A stretch of 64,000 nucleotides of DNA from Thunnus maccoyii (taxonomy: Eukaryota > Chordata > Actinopteri > Scombriformes > Scombridae): the NCBI RefSeq assembly GCF_910596095.1, contig NC_056552.1:16813111-16877110 (forward strand), written 5' to 3'. Both the position numbers and the translations under genes were made by a program. How positions within the stretch are numbered: position 1 is the first letter of the stretch; each line of letters opens with the position of its first letter. The notes under the pieces are model-generated. The model saw nothing but the letters and a program-made list of their open reading frames with translations, made no database searches and was not told the origin of the DNA. This document shows positions 22,901 through 33,300 of this stretch, in pieces.

Positions 22901-24516
22901 CTTGATAGTCACTGTGAAGGTTTACTCAGACCTATCAGCTGTCAAAATGTGCATACTGCTGAGGTGAGAACAAAATAGGAGGAGGTTCTGCTGCATATGC
23001 AGAGCACAGAGCAAAGAGTACTTGTTCTGCACTTTCTTCTGCACTTTCTTCTGCACATTTTTACCACTTCCTGGACACTGATGTAATGATGCTGATTCTT
23101 ACCTGCGTGGCCGCAGTGCAACGCGCATGGCCCCCTGTTTACAGATGTTGGATCTCACTGCCAAAACAAGAACATTGCAAATACTTAAGTACAACATGCT
23201 TAGTAATAAGTGTACGGTTATGTTTTGGGCAGGAAAAAACATAATTGCACTATTGTTATACAATTTTTCACTTTGACCACCAAAGATTTATTATAGTTTC
23301 ACTTTAAATTGTAAATGGTAGGTCACACTTTCCTCTTGAGCTGCACCAATAAAGTGTGAAGGCATAAATATATTTCAAAGTAATGCTATTGCCAGCATGA
23401 CTGGCCATGAAAGGCTCTTCAGCTTGTGGTCTTTCTGTGTTTGTGCAGAACATGTTGATTAGACGGACAAATATAATAATGAATCCATACATAACAAAAC
23501 TGCTGTCACCAAGCTGTTGTTGTGTGTCAGTGTGAGACAGATACAGAGATGTCAACAGTTCGGCGTATAATAAGCCAGCACATAGACAACCACACACACA
23601 CACACACACACACACATCCTCACCTCCTTGGGTCTTCCTCCCAACCCACTGGCAACCATCAGGCCTGTTTTGAAAACACACAAACTAAAAGAAAAGGAAA
23701 TAAAGTTGGGGCTGGAAAGTATCTTGCCTCCTTTTTTGTCTCTTTTCGCTCTCTTTCCCTCCTTCTCTGGCCGTGCCTTTTCTCTGTCTCAGGGCCTGTG
23801 GGTAGGCATCCTGTGGTTGTCAAGGTAACCTGACTCCCCTTTAAAGAAAACAATACGCAGAGTGCTGCTTAGGCCTTTCACAGATACAATGGAGCCCACG
23901 CTATTGGGTGACACAGTTTCTTTCAGTCTCGCTGGCCAGACTTAAGCCTTGGTTGTGAATTGATACCGGGGAACTCATTTAAATAGCTCAAATGGTGCAA
24001 ACTTTTGGCTCTGAATGGCACAATACAGACAAAAGACACTACAAATTTAATGACAGTAACAATAAGAAGGATCATAATAGACCGAATAAAATACCCAGTG
24101 GAAACTGTATAGTTAACATAGAAAAAGTTGTTATTCTGACTTACTGTGTTGTAACACAGTTGTTACATAATTAAACTAGACATCAAATGCACAAAGGGAT
24201 TAATGCATTTATTTCTTGAGAGGTTTCATTCTGGTTGTAAATAATTACAGTAATTACAATAATTGATAGTTGTAAGGTAGAACTAAATCAAGTTATCTAA
24301 GGGTCTTAAATTGTTTAATTAGCAAGTATGTTTCACTGAGCCTCAACAGTTTTTATTACATAGTCATATTACTTGTGGAAACAAGGCTCCATAAAGATAT
24401 GGATGGGTTTACTCTGTGGAAACAAGGCTCCACATAAAGAGCATGATGAGACATGACCCAGTCAGGTTTACCACAAATCAGATCAGAATCCCTCACCTAC
24501 CTGGAGAGGGCGCCAT
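10277..24516 (-). CDS. mgat5b: Alpha-1,6-mannosylglycoprotein 6-beta-N-acetylglucosaminyltransferase B-like (MGAT5B type)
   Basis: Type II Golgi glycosyltransferase that adds beta-1,6-linked GlcNAc to N-glycan or O-mannosyl cores. Coding exons (5' to 3', minus strand): 24516-24501, 23157-23103, 21653-21538, 18629-18500, 18336-18188, 16459-16395, 15995-15831, 15633-15466, 15065-14896, 14625-14494, 14118-13985, 12145-12003, 11798-11643, 11487-11341, 11247-11143, 10998-10924, 10732-10572, 10475-10277. All joins are GT-AG and in phase, giving 761 residues; human MGAT5B is about 790. Short cytosolic tail, membrane anchor at residues 25-45, coiled stem to about 155 with six His at 135-140, then a Cys-rich catalytic region. 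GGPLGELVQW (311-320) matches the MGAT5 segment whose Glu is reported as catalytic. GFPYEGPAP (539-547), CEP and LLFSCAG blocks follow. YTDYHGL, FVSEE and GCIFLQ favour MGAT5B over MGAT5. The last residues lack the usual C-terminal Cys pattern. Exon 17 has three in-frame AG choices; 10732 retains an NFC block matching the family DFC. Start Met chosen because the likely 5' exon has an in-frame stop. Confidence 0.9.
12956..13001. repeat. (TA)n(TG)n microsatellite in an mgat5b intron
   Basis: A TA run (about 12956-12969) continues into about 16 TG units (12970-13001). In the mgat5b pre-mRNA this reads as a CA repeat. Confidence 0.95.
13766..13835. repeat. (AT)n-(AG)n compound microsatellite
   Basis: About 16 AT units (13766-13798) run straight into about 18 AG units (13799-13835), in the intron between mgat5b exons at 13985-14118 and 12003-12145. 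Confidence 0.95.
13939..13977. repeat. (AC)n microsatellite next to an mgat5b 5' splice site
   Basis: About 19 AC units. On the minus strand, which is the transcribed strand, this is a GT repeat that begins a few bases after the GTAAGT donor of the exon ending at 13985. Confidence 0.95.
19991..20050. repeat. (GT)n-rich microsatellite in an mgat5b intron
   Basis: Imperfect GT/TG runs interrupted by GGGTGCG and TATG. The tract continues more loosely to about 20095. Confidence 0.9.
20516..21219. repeat. Diverged inverted repeat, arms of about 65 bases, in an mgat5b intron
   Basis: The left arm (about 20516-20580) and the reverse complement of the right arm (about 21155-21219) share TTTGTACACAA, GGTGGGTCC and TTGTGGGT in the same order and spacing, roughly 70% alike by eye. 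Weaker similarity appears to continue inward for another 100 bases or so. The loop of roughly 570 bases has no convincing gene. It may be a decayed transposon or two opposed copies of one repeat; I cannot name the family. Confidence 0.5.
23592..23616. repeat. (CA)n microsatellite in an mgat5b intron
   Basis: About 12 CA units. Confidence 0.9.
24373..24438. repeat. Short direct duplication beside mgat5b coding exon 1
   Basis: The phrase TGTGGAAACAAGGCTCCA occurs at about 24374 and again at about 24415, each followed by CATAAAG or ATAAAG. This is a small local tandem duplication with a period of about 42 bases, starting about 60 bases downstream of the donor of the first coding exon. Confidence 0.75.
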
Positions 24517-27352
24517 AGTGCCAAGATGTTCTTGGAGTCCAGAAACTGCACTGTAAGAGAGAAGATACAGTTTAACCACAAATGATCTTTCTGAGCATAC
24601 ACAAAATCAAACTCTGAACACTCATGTGTTTCAAAGTTGAATAATCTGTAGGCTATGTTTTCACTGGGGTGACCTGTTCTATTGTGTGTTACATGTATGA
24701 AAGGAGAACTGCATACATTGGTGTCAAGACTTCCAAAGGAGACAGATACGTTTTTAATTCCGACATGATTCAAAGCAGAGGAACTTCACAAAAACTTCAC
24801 AAAAAAACCTGATCAGAAAAAGACAAGGGAAACAAAACTGGCATTGTGATCTATTTCAAGAACGCCTCTGTAAAGATCATGAGAACCAACATGCAGCAAT
24901 AATTAGAAGGATGACAGATCACAGCCCCATACAGCATGCCAGAGGCTTCCACACCACTTAACTCATTAAGAACATCCCATTTGAACAGAGAGACAGAGTT
25001 GGACATACATCATATGTCACTCTGAGCAGGGAGTGTGCCAATTTCTGACAAAATAGGCCAAGAGTAGAATTAGCAGGTGACCTAAAGGCCCATATGTCAC
25101 ACCTTCCCTTCTCACAACAAGTACGCAGCCACAACATTGAACCCTGATTGGCTGACAGCAGCAGCTCCTTTAAGTCAGTTGGGGTAAACCTGCGAGGACC
25201 TGGGAGGAGGTTTTCCAGTGATACACTGATCAAACCATATTTGACATTGGAAGTCATCCCTTCTGGCTGCTATTAGACTTGATAGCTCATCTACTGTTTA
25301 TGGAGAGGGATTTCTGACTATTAAAGGTGCAACTAAAGATTATAAAACTGTTATCTCTTGATACTTTTGTTATTAATCTGATCATTCCTGCTGTACTTGC
25401 CCTATTCCATAATCAGTTATTCATACATTCCTATCTGGCAGCTGCACAGTGCAACTAACTAACTAAGTCTGGAACAGTTGCAGATTTAGTGCCTTGCTAA
25501 AGGACCGTTGAGAGGTGATACAATTGCACATTCTCTTTGCCTGCCCACAGTTGGTCAGTTCAAGGGCTCTTTCTTGCCATAAATCCAATTATTGAATGTA
25601 ACTTGGTGTATTTAGTTGTTGAGTTTTCTTTGTGTGTCCAACAATCTCACAAATCTTTGTTCTGTTGGAATGAAACCCTGCTCTTAATGGCACATAGCTG
25701 ACAGGAGACCACTACTCTAGCTGGTCCAACCTTTATGAGTAAATTCTAAATTTAATCTCTCAGGATTGGTCAGATTATACAGGCATCATACAGCATTCCA
25801 GATCCTTCCATAAAATACTGCCACTCTTGTGTGATACATGTGTACAGAATGTACTGTATGTACAAACAAATCTGTACATATCTGTATTCCTCTGTGCATG
25901 TGTGCATTCATGTGCGCATTTGTGTGTACATGAGATGTGGTTAGGTGGGAGGGAGATGGAGGACGGGGTGGGGTTGGTCATCGGAGTGATGTCATGCAGC
26001 ATGTGGGTGCGGAAGGATTTGATGAGCATAAACCTCCATAAGCTAGGACCTAAAGGCTTACTGGCTTTACACCCATCTGTCCTCTCTCTCTCACACACAC
26101 ACAAGCACACACAAGAGACACGGAGACGATGACAATCCTTCATACTCACTCACCTCTTTTCTCATTTTTCCTCAACCTCTTTTACAATCACGCTCACGCA
26201 TATACACACATGTATGCACACACCCCGACACACATAACCAACATTTGCATACACACACACACTATCTGGCTGTGGGCTCAGTTTGATCCAAATGTTTCAG
26301 ATTGTGTATGCAAATGAAATATGAAATCATTCTAATAAATATGGTGTTCCTGACTGTTTCATGTGACATGCTGCTTTCCTCTTTCTAACACACCTCTGTG
26401 TCACATAAATCAGCACAAGATGTTAAAGAGGTTGTGGACACTTGTTTGGCTATGTTTCAAGTGAGACAAATCACAATCAATATCATGCAGGACACCAATA
26501 CTATATAATGGTATTTAATGCTGTGATATAGATGGGTTTCACTAGTAGTATTTGGATGGGAAACAATATGTGTGTTATGCACAATAGAATATTATTACAG
26601 TAACAGTTGAACTTTGCAGCTCTTTCCTTCCTGTGGCAGCAGTACAAAATAGGTTGTTTTAAATGAGGACATAAAAAACATGAGCCGTGTTGAGGAGGGA
26701 CAAGATAAGGCCGAACATCATTCTACCCTGAGTTGTTCTGGAAGATGGTTCCACAATTTAATTATCAGTAATAGCTGTCATGTGTTGGGCGGTTGTGTCT
26801 TGGCGGTTGCTTTGAGTACAGCACAAAGGCAGGGTTTGTTGCTCTTGCTAGGGTACTTCCTGTCCTGTCCCATTGCCATCACTCCCTTGACATAGCAAGT
26901 CTGGAAGTAAACAAGGCAAATCAGATACTGTGATCTGTCATGCAACCTCTACATAGTCACAGCAGTGTAACCTGGCATCTAGAAAAGGAAACACCACCAC
27001 AAATTGATAATATTTGTTTGGGAGTTTTTCTTTGATGTACAATTATCATCTCTATCATATTTTGGTGTTTTTATATCTTGTGGTATTCCTGCAATACTCC
27101 AGTCAGCTATAATATTTTATGAAAGTGTATAGATATTTGTATGTGACATAGTAGTTGATGTAGCCCTGTGTAATTGACATCATGATTATTATGTGTATTT
27201 TAATCTAGTCTTCCTTATTCTGAGCCTTTGAATCCTGACACCAAGGCTAAAACAAGTTTTCCTGAGAAAAAAACAAGATCCCATCCTTTTTTATGAATTA
27301 ACCAAAGCGTACAAACAAGTGGCTGTAAACAGTATATATTTAACCAGCCCAC

Positions 27353-27430
27353 CTGAGCCCCTCTCTGCAGCTCCAGCAGCATCACGCTGACCGTGACCGG
27401 GCGTAGAAGAACTGCGCATGCCCGAGTCAA
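27353..27430 (-). other. Candidate 5' untranslated exon of mgat5b
   Basis: On the minus strand, a CpG-containing stretch ends in CTCAG followed by GTGGGC, a reasonable 5' splice site at 27353/27352. Joining it to the exon acceptor at 24550 (CTTACAG) gives a leader with an in-frame TGA upstream of the chosen mgat5b ATG. The transcription start is not known. The exon is inferred from position and splice motifs only. Confidence 0.4.
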
Positions 27431-27439
27431 CTTAATATG

Positions 27440-27477
27440 AATGCTGCTTCACGTCTCAAGACATCTCACACATCCAG
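27440..27477 (+). other. Candidate 5' untranslated exon of tbc1d24
   Basis: The sequence ends CATCCAG followed by GTAGGAGT, a good 5' splice site at 27477/27478. The matching acceptor TTTTCCAG lies at 30228, 125 bases before the tbc1d24 ATG. The 5' limit is unknown. Other donors in the same CpG-containing stretch are possible. Confidence 0.35.
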
Positions 27478-29267
27478 GTAGGAGTAACGTCAGTTTATCT
27501 GTTGACAGTTATGTATCATTCGCTTACCCGTCTTCAGTCTTGTGCAGTGACGGTAATGTTTATTCCTGTGACCGGCGTTCAGTTTTGCATGCATCGGTTT
27601 TCCACAAATTCAAGCTGAAATCTCTCCATATCAACAAACTCCAAGACAGCCTGCGGACAAATTCATTTTTGGTTGGTAACATTGATGCTAGCTAGTGCTG
27701 CAGCGATAGCAAACATATTTTACTGGGTTATTTTTTGGTGTTCGTCAATATTTGCATGGCTTCGTGTCTGTCTTGCTTGTTGGGCTGCTGGGCAGCTAGT
27801 TGTGTGTGTCTGGTTAAGATTTCGTTAGCTGCGGAAATGCAGTGACAGGATGACAGGGGCAGCTTGCGGCCAGCTAACGCTAGCGATGCTAACTTGGCAA
27901 GTGTGAATGGAAAAGGGTGTATGAGATTTACTCGGGCGGTAATGTATACCCTGTGACCAGTGTGCACCGGCTTCCTCTACTGTTAGCTACTATCACCTCA
28001 GCTAGCTAGCTAGTTTATTCGATAGTCAACATAGGTGAGACAGCTCTGCATGCATTTGCAGCTGTGTCCACTGAGCGTTGGCATAACTGTAGTCAAAGAG
28101 GGAACAAGGTGTTACTCTCTGTAACCACCGTTAGCCATTTCTGTGGTCATGTCATTGTATCTGCATTTGCTGAGCCTGTAAGGAAAACATGTCAATCATT
28201 GATTCGGCCACAGTAACGGTCTGTCCACTGTTGCAGAGGTAAAGTTAAATGTGGTAGCTCCAGTAAGCTTTCATTTAAAGCTAGTAGTCAGTTTCCTTTC
28301 CCGTTCATTACCTTAGTATTTAAATCTAATTTGCAATAGATTAGTCGTGTAAGGATAAGTAACTGAGAGCATTAAATGTATTCTGGTTGTAATCTTAATT
28401 TTTTGTAAAGAAATGGAACAAAATGCATGAACACATACCAGTGAAAGCTATTTATTGCTTATGCAGTGTCATATAAATATATATAATGTAGTTGCCAACC
28501 TACTGTCATTCCTCATCTGCATCTATAGGTCGCAAATATTGTTGAGCTTATATAGTATAATGGCCAAAGGGACAATCATATCATGGTAAATGCAGTAACT
28601 GTAAACCAATTAAATCCTGAGGGTGAAAACAAGACTCAGTGAAGATATCCATTGATATTTCTTGGTCCTGGACCAGGCTTAATCCTTGCCCTGAAACCAG
28701 CCCCAAAAGTGCAGTCAAAATATTTTTAGGATTTTTTAAATGTAAAGTGTGTAGGAATCTTGTGAATGAGGATGTAAAGCATAACACCTTCTAGTGCTTT
28801 AATAACCCTACAGGCCTGACCTTTAACAAGGTGCCTTTAGTCATCATCCAAAACCAGAACTCTTGGTTCCGGTGTGGACTATGGCACAGATTGTGTGTGG
28901 TCTAGACACTAATTCATTATGTAAGGAGGTCAGGTAACTTCTGTATGCGCAATTACATCAGAGGAACCATGTTACTGTACTCTACAGAACCAGAGCTCCA
29001 ACACCCTCTGGACTCTTGTTGTTCATGCCAAGAATTCCTGTACAGTATATAATGTTAAGTTGTCATCATGGGATAAGTGGACTCAGTTATTTAATTATCA
29101 GCACTAAGGTTTAAAGGCTGACCAATTGAACCTCATGGCAGCTATCCTTGTTGGCTTGCTTTTGGTAATTACATCTGGTGTAAACAGGAAAACATAGGTA
29201 AACATATCTTCTATCAAAGTAGTACATGTACAGGCTTATCATAAATGTTTTTTTCTTGCAGCATACT

Positions 29268-29515
29268 GGTGTACACCTCCATGTGACTTGTTGGAGGCCA
29301 GCGTGAAATGATCAGATGATTTTTATAGCTGCAGTTTTCAGTATATTGCAAGTGATCTTTGGACATGCATCTCCATGTGACTTGTTCAAAAACAGTGTGA
29401 AAAGATTTGATGATTGCATGACAACCATTCTCTGTATACTGTGTATTGCAAGTGATCTTTGGACATGCAGCTCCATATGTCCTCTGGGAAAGTATCACTG
29501 TAAAATGATTATATG
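29268..29515. repeat. Minisatellite, about 2.5 copies of a 100-base unit
   Basis: ATTGCAAGTGATCTTTGGAC occurs at 29345 and exactly 100 bases later at 29445. CTCCATGTGA occurs at 29277 and 29371, with CTCCATATGT at 29471. The repeat lies in the presumed first intron of tbc1d24. Confidence 0.85.
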
Positions 29516-30353
29516 ACAGTCAATTATATAACATATAGTATTATAAGTATACTGAGATTTAACTTTTACTATGTCCAAAAACTTATTTCCCTCACCACTA
29601 GAGATCCCAACAGTTGCGTGTTGCTTTAATATAAAACTTCGCCTGGTCAATTAAATAGGTCCAAGATATTTTTGTTCATCAAAGGTCATCTGAAGTTGTT
29701 TTTGTGGCTGTCATATGGAATCACTAAGATAGCCTTGCGCTGCATTCCATTCAAGCTTCGGATTTATTTTCACTTCAGACGTAAGAAATGCATGATGTAC
29801 ATAGTTTTATATATCTGAAGATCTGTGCCAGAGCATAAATTGGGTTAGTGAAATTGGCTAATGTTGTTTTGCAGCACAGATTTACTGTGACCAGTTAGTA
29901 ATAAATCCCTCATGGTAGCACATCCCTATGTGTCCATGTGTTATCCTTAGCTAATTTATATAATTAGTCTAGGAGGTAGCCAACTATATAGAAACAGGTT
30001 TGTAAGAATTAACTAAAGACTCAAGTTTGTGGGTTTAGGAGATTATAGAACATGTTTGATACTGCTTAGTAGAAACATACAGTAGAAAACTGAATTTTGA
30101 TCATGCTCACGTCATCCTGACTGAGTGTTATTTGGCTCTACAACAATTTTGTAATCACTGTTTTCTTTTGTTGTTGTTGTAAATAAGTGACTCACTCATT
30201 TCCTCTTTTTCACTTTTGTGTTTTCCAGTAGTCATCATGGGCAGTTAAGAAAAATAGGCTAGTTATCTGCTGTGTGGAGGACAGAAGTTTAGTAATACCC
30301 CTGGAGCGCCCTCCTCTATTCCCACTCAGGCAGTCCAGCAAGTTTCCAGCACC

Positions 30354-33300
30354 ATGGCTGAAGAAGACTATGGCAGCTTTGTGGACTGGAACCAGATGGG
30401 GGACCTGGCCAAGAGCAGCGGACCCACCAAGGTGGACTGTAAGGACCTGAAAGAGTTCAAACAGATGGCTCGGCAGGGTTACTGGTCCAAGAACCACAAA
30501 CTGCGAGCACAAGTCTACCAGCAGCTCATCAAAGCCATTCCCTGCCGTACAGTAACCCCAGATGCAGAAGTATATCGTGACATTATGGGAAATGCAGCTA
30601 CTAAGAAGCCCTCCCACATCCCACTGCCCGAGTTTGTGGATGGAAGTCCTGTGCCACACTATTGCCTGAAGGCAGAGGCAATATCCTCAGCCCATCAGGT
30701 TATCAACTGCCTGGCTGGACAGTTTCCAGACATCTCCCACTGCCCATCACTTCCAGCTGTTACTTCATTGCTCCTGCACTTCAGTGTAGATGAAGCTCAG
30801 TGTTTTGAGCACGTCAGCCGCATACTTGCCTGCAACGAACCAGGCAAACGACTGCTGGACCAGACGTTCCTGGCCTATGAGTCTAGCAGCATGACTTTCG
30901 GTGATCTGGCCAACAAGTACTGCACAGCCGCCCACAAACTGATTGTGGCCACAGCCCAGGATGTCCTGGAAGTCTATTCAGACTGGCAGCGCTGGGTGCT
31001 CGGCGACCTGCCCTTTACCCACGTTGTCAGGGTCCTGGATGTCTACCTGGTGGAGGGCTACAAGATTCTGTACCGTGTGGCTATAGCCTTGCTCAAGTTC
31101 TATCGCAAGCACAAGGCAGGAGCCCAGGGGGGGCAGGGGAACCAGCAGCAGCAAGATTCAGGCAGAGTCAGGGCGGACATTCAGACATTTGTCAAAGGCA
31201 TTGGCTCCACTGTCACACCCGACAAATTACTAGAGAAGGCCTTCTCCATCCGTCTCTTCAGCCGTAAGGAGATCACTCTGCTGCAGCTCACAAATGAAAA
31301 GTCCCTGCAGCAGAAAGGAATCACTGTCAAGCAGAAGCGGTATAGTCAATAATTTGATTTTTAGTTTATAACTAGTCTGCTTCTAGTGGGCTTAAATTGC
31401 AAACCGCCTACATATCTAGCATCATATCTGTCTTCTATACACATCTTAGCATTATCGCATTTGAAAATTATTCAGCTCTGATAGACATTTGGCAGATTTT
31501 TACAGCCACATTTTGATATAAAACTGAAAGATTTAGGCATTTGACAAAGACTTTTTGACTTTTTATTCAAAATACAAAGCAATCTCATTCTTACAATGAG
31601 ACCAATCGCAGTCTTGGTGCCACTACTTCTTGTGAGGATGCAATGTTTGGAAATTAAGCTCTTTAATATAACATATAAATCCACAGATTTGAGATGACAG
31701 GGACAAAGTAAGAGTCCCTATTAGTTTTATCTACCCAAATAGCAATTGCTCCAGTTAAAATGGACAGTCTTGAACATGATTAAACATAAGACGCACTTCC
31801 TGTACTATAAATTAAATCACAGTGGTATGCACAGAATGAGAGGAATGCAATGGTAAGATAGTACATGACTTGTTTGGACCACATGTGCAGACAACAGAAT
31901 ACATGATAGATTACAATAGATTCATTACTCAAACAGTTTCATTTCCTTCTTTGGCTAGAATGTCCTAGTTTTTTAAGGTTTTAAGTTTGGCACACTATTG
32001 GGAATGGTTTAAGTTGCTCTTGTATCTTTGTCTCAAATTCTGTCCTTTTTTTCCTTTCTGTTTGGTTTGTGCCACATTTTTCCATCCACCATCTTCTGTC
32101 TCATCTGCACTCCATTCCTGTGTTTCCTACATTGGTTCTTTTACAGTCCTAGGTGGGTTCTGTTCTCTGTGCTCCTTTCCAGATCCATTTTTAGTTTTGT
32201 CAAATAATGCAAATTTATTCTCAGAATAAATATGAAGTTACATTTACAATTTTCCACAATTTTACATTCACGCCATCATCAGCTTTGAAGCTTTACTGAT
32301 TTAATGGTTATGCATCACCAGCTGTGTGATCTGCCTCTCATTTCTCTCCATCTCTTCCTGTGCCCGTATTTCTCGGGTGTCTCCAGGCGGAACGTGCAGC
32401 TGGCACTTAACCCAGACACCTTTTCCTCAGAGATCGTCAGTGCCAAGGAGATGCGGGACATCTGGTCGTGGATCCCTGAGCGCTTTGCCCTGTGCCAACC
32501 ACAGCTCCTTTTCACCACTACCACCCATGGTTGTAGCCTGAACAGGTACATTGACCAGTGCTCACCTGAACATTAACCCACATTAAACCCACACAAACGC
32601 CAGACTTTTTTGGTTAAATCTGTTCTATACGCAGAACAGATTCTGTTTGTGGTAACCAGCATATCTGCTTTTATTGTCATGCATTTCTTATGGCAATAAA
32701 GATATTGTCATTTAGCACTTCTTTCACCTTCCTGTTGGTTCTATTTCTATAATGGAACAGAGGTAATTAAGTCTTGTAATAAAGTAATTAAGAAGCCGTT
32801 GGCTGAGAGTTTTGTTCTATATTTAACCAGTGCCTCACTTCACTGTACATGCATGTGTGCTTTAGTAAATCTAGCCATTGCATAACCCATGAAATATGCT
32901 ACATCCTTAGATTCAGTATTGGGTGTTTATTCAGTATGTTGCAATGAATTAAACTACTTACATTTTCCTCCAGATTCTACTCACATTGTGAAGGCCATGA
33001 ACCCACTCTGCTCCTCATCCGGACCACAGATGGCGATGTAAGCTTAAATTTTAAGAGTACTCTACTAATTTAGCATTGCAGTCTTATAACATTGTCAGAC
33101 TCACAATGGGCAGTGGTTTAAAAAAAGAATTGTAATTGATCCAGCAGAACCAGAGATATCATCTGTTTTTTATTCCATGCATTTTACTTCATTACCCACA
33201 ATGCAACTCAACCTCCGTCAGTTCGGTTGCTACAGAGGTTTGGTAACCTCACCTCTTTATAAGTCCGCACCCCCAGAATTTTTTTCCAATGATATCACTT

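Larger units (their letters stand above)
27353..27480. promoter_or_regulatory. Probable bidirectional promoter of mgat5b (-) and tbc1d24 (+)
   Basis: The short stretch between the two candidate first exons is locally rich in CpG compared with the flanks. It holds TGCGCATGC at 27413-27421, an NRF1-like site typical of TATA-less vertebrate promoters. Candidate donors point outward on both strands (27352 on minus, 27478 on plus). Confidence 0.45.
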
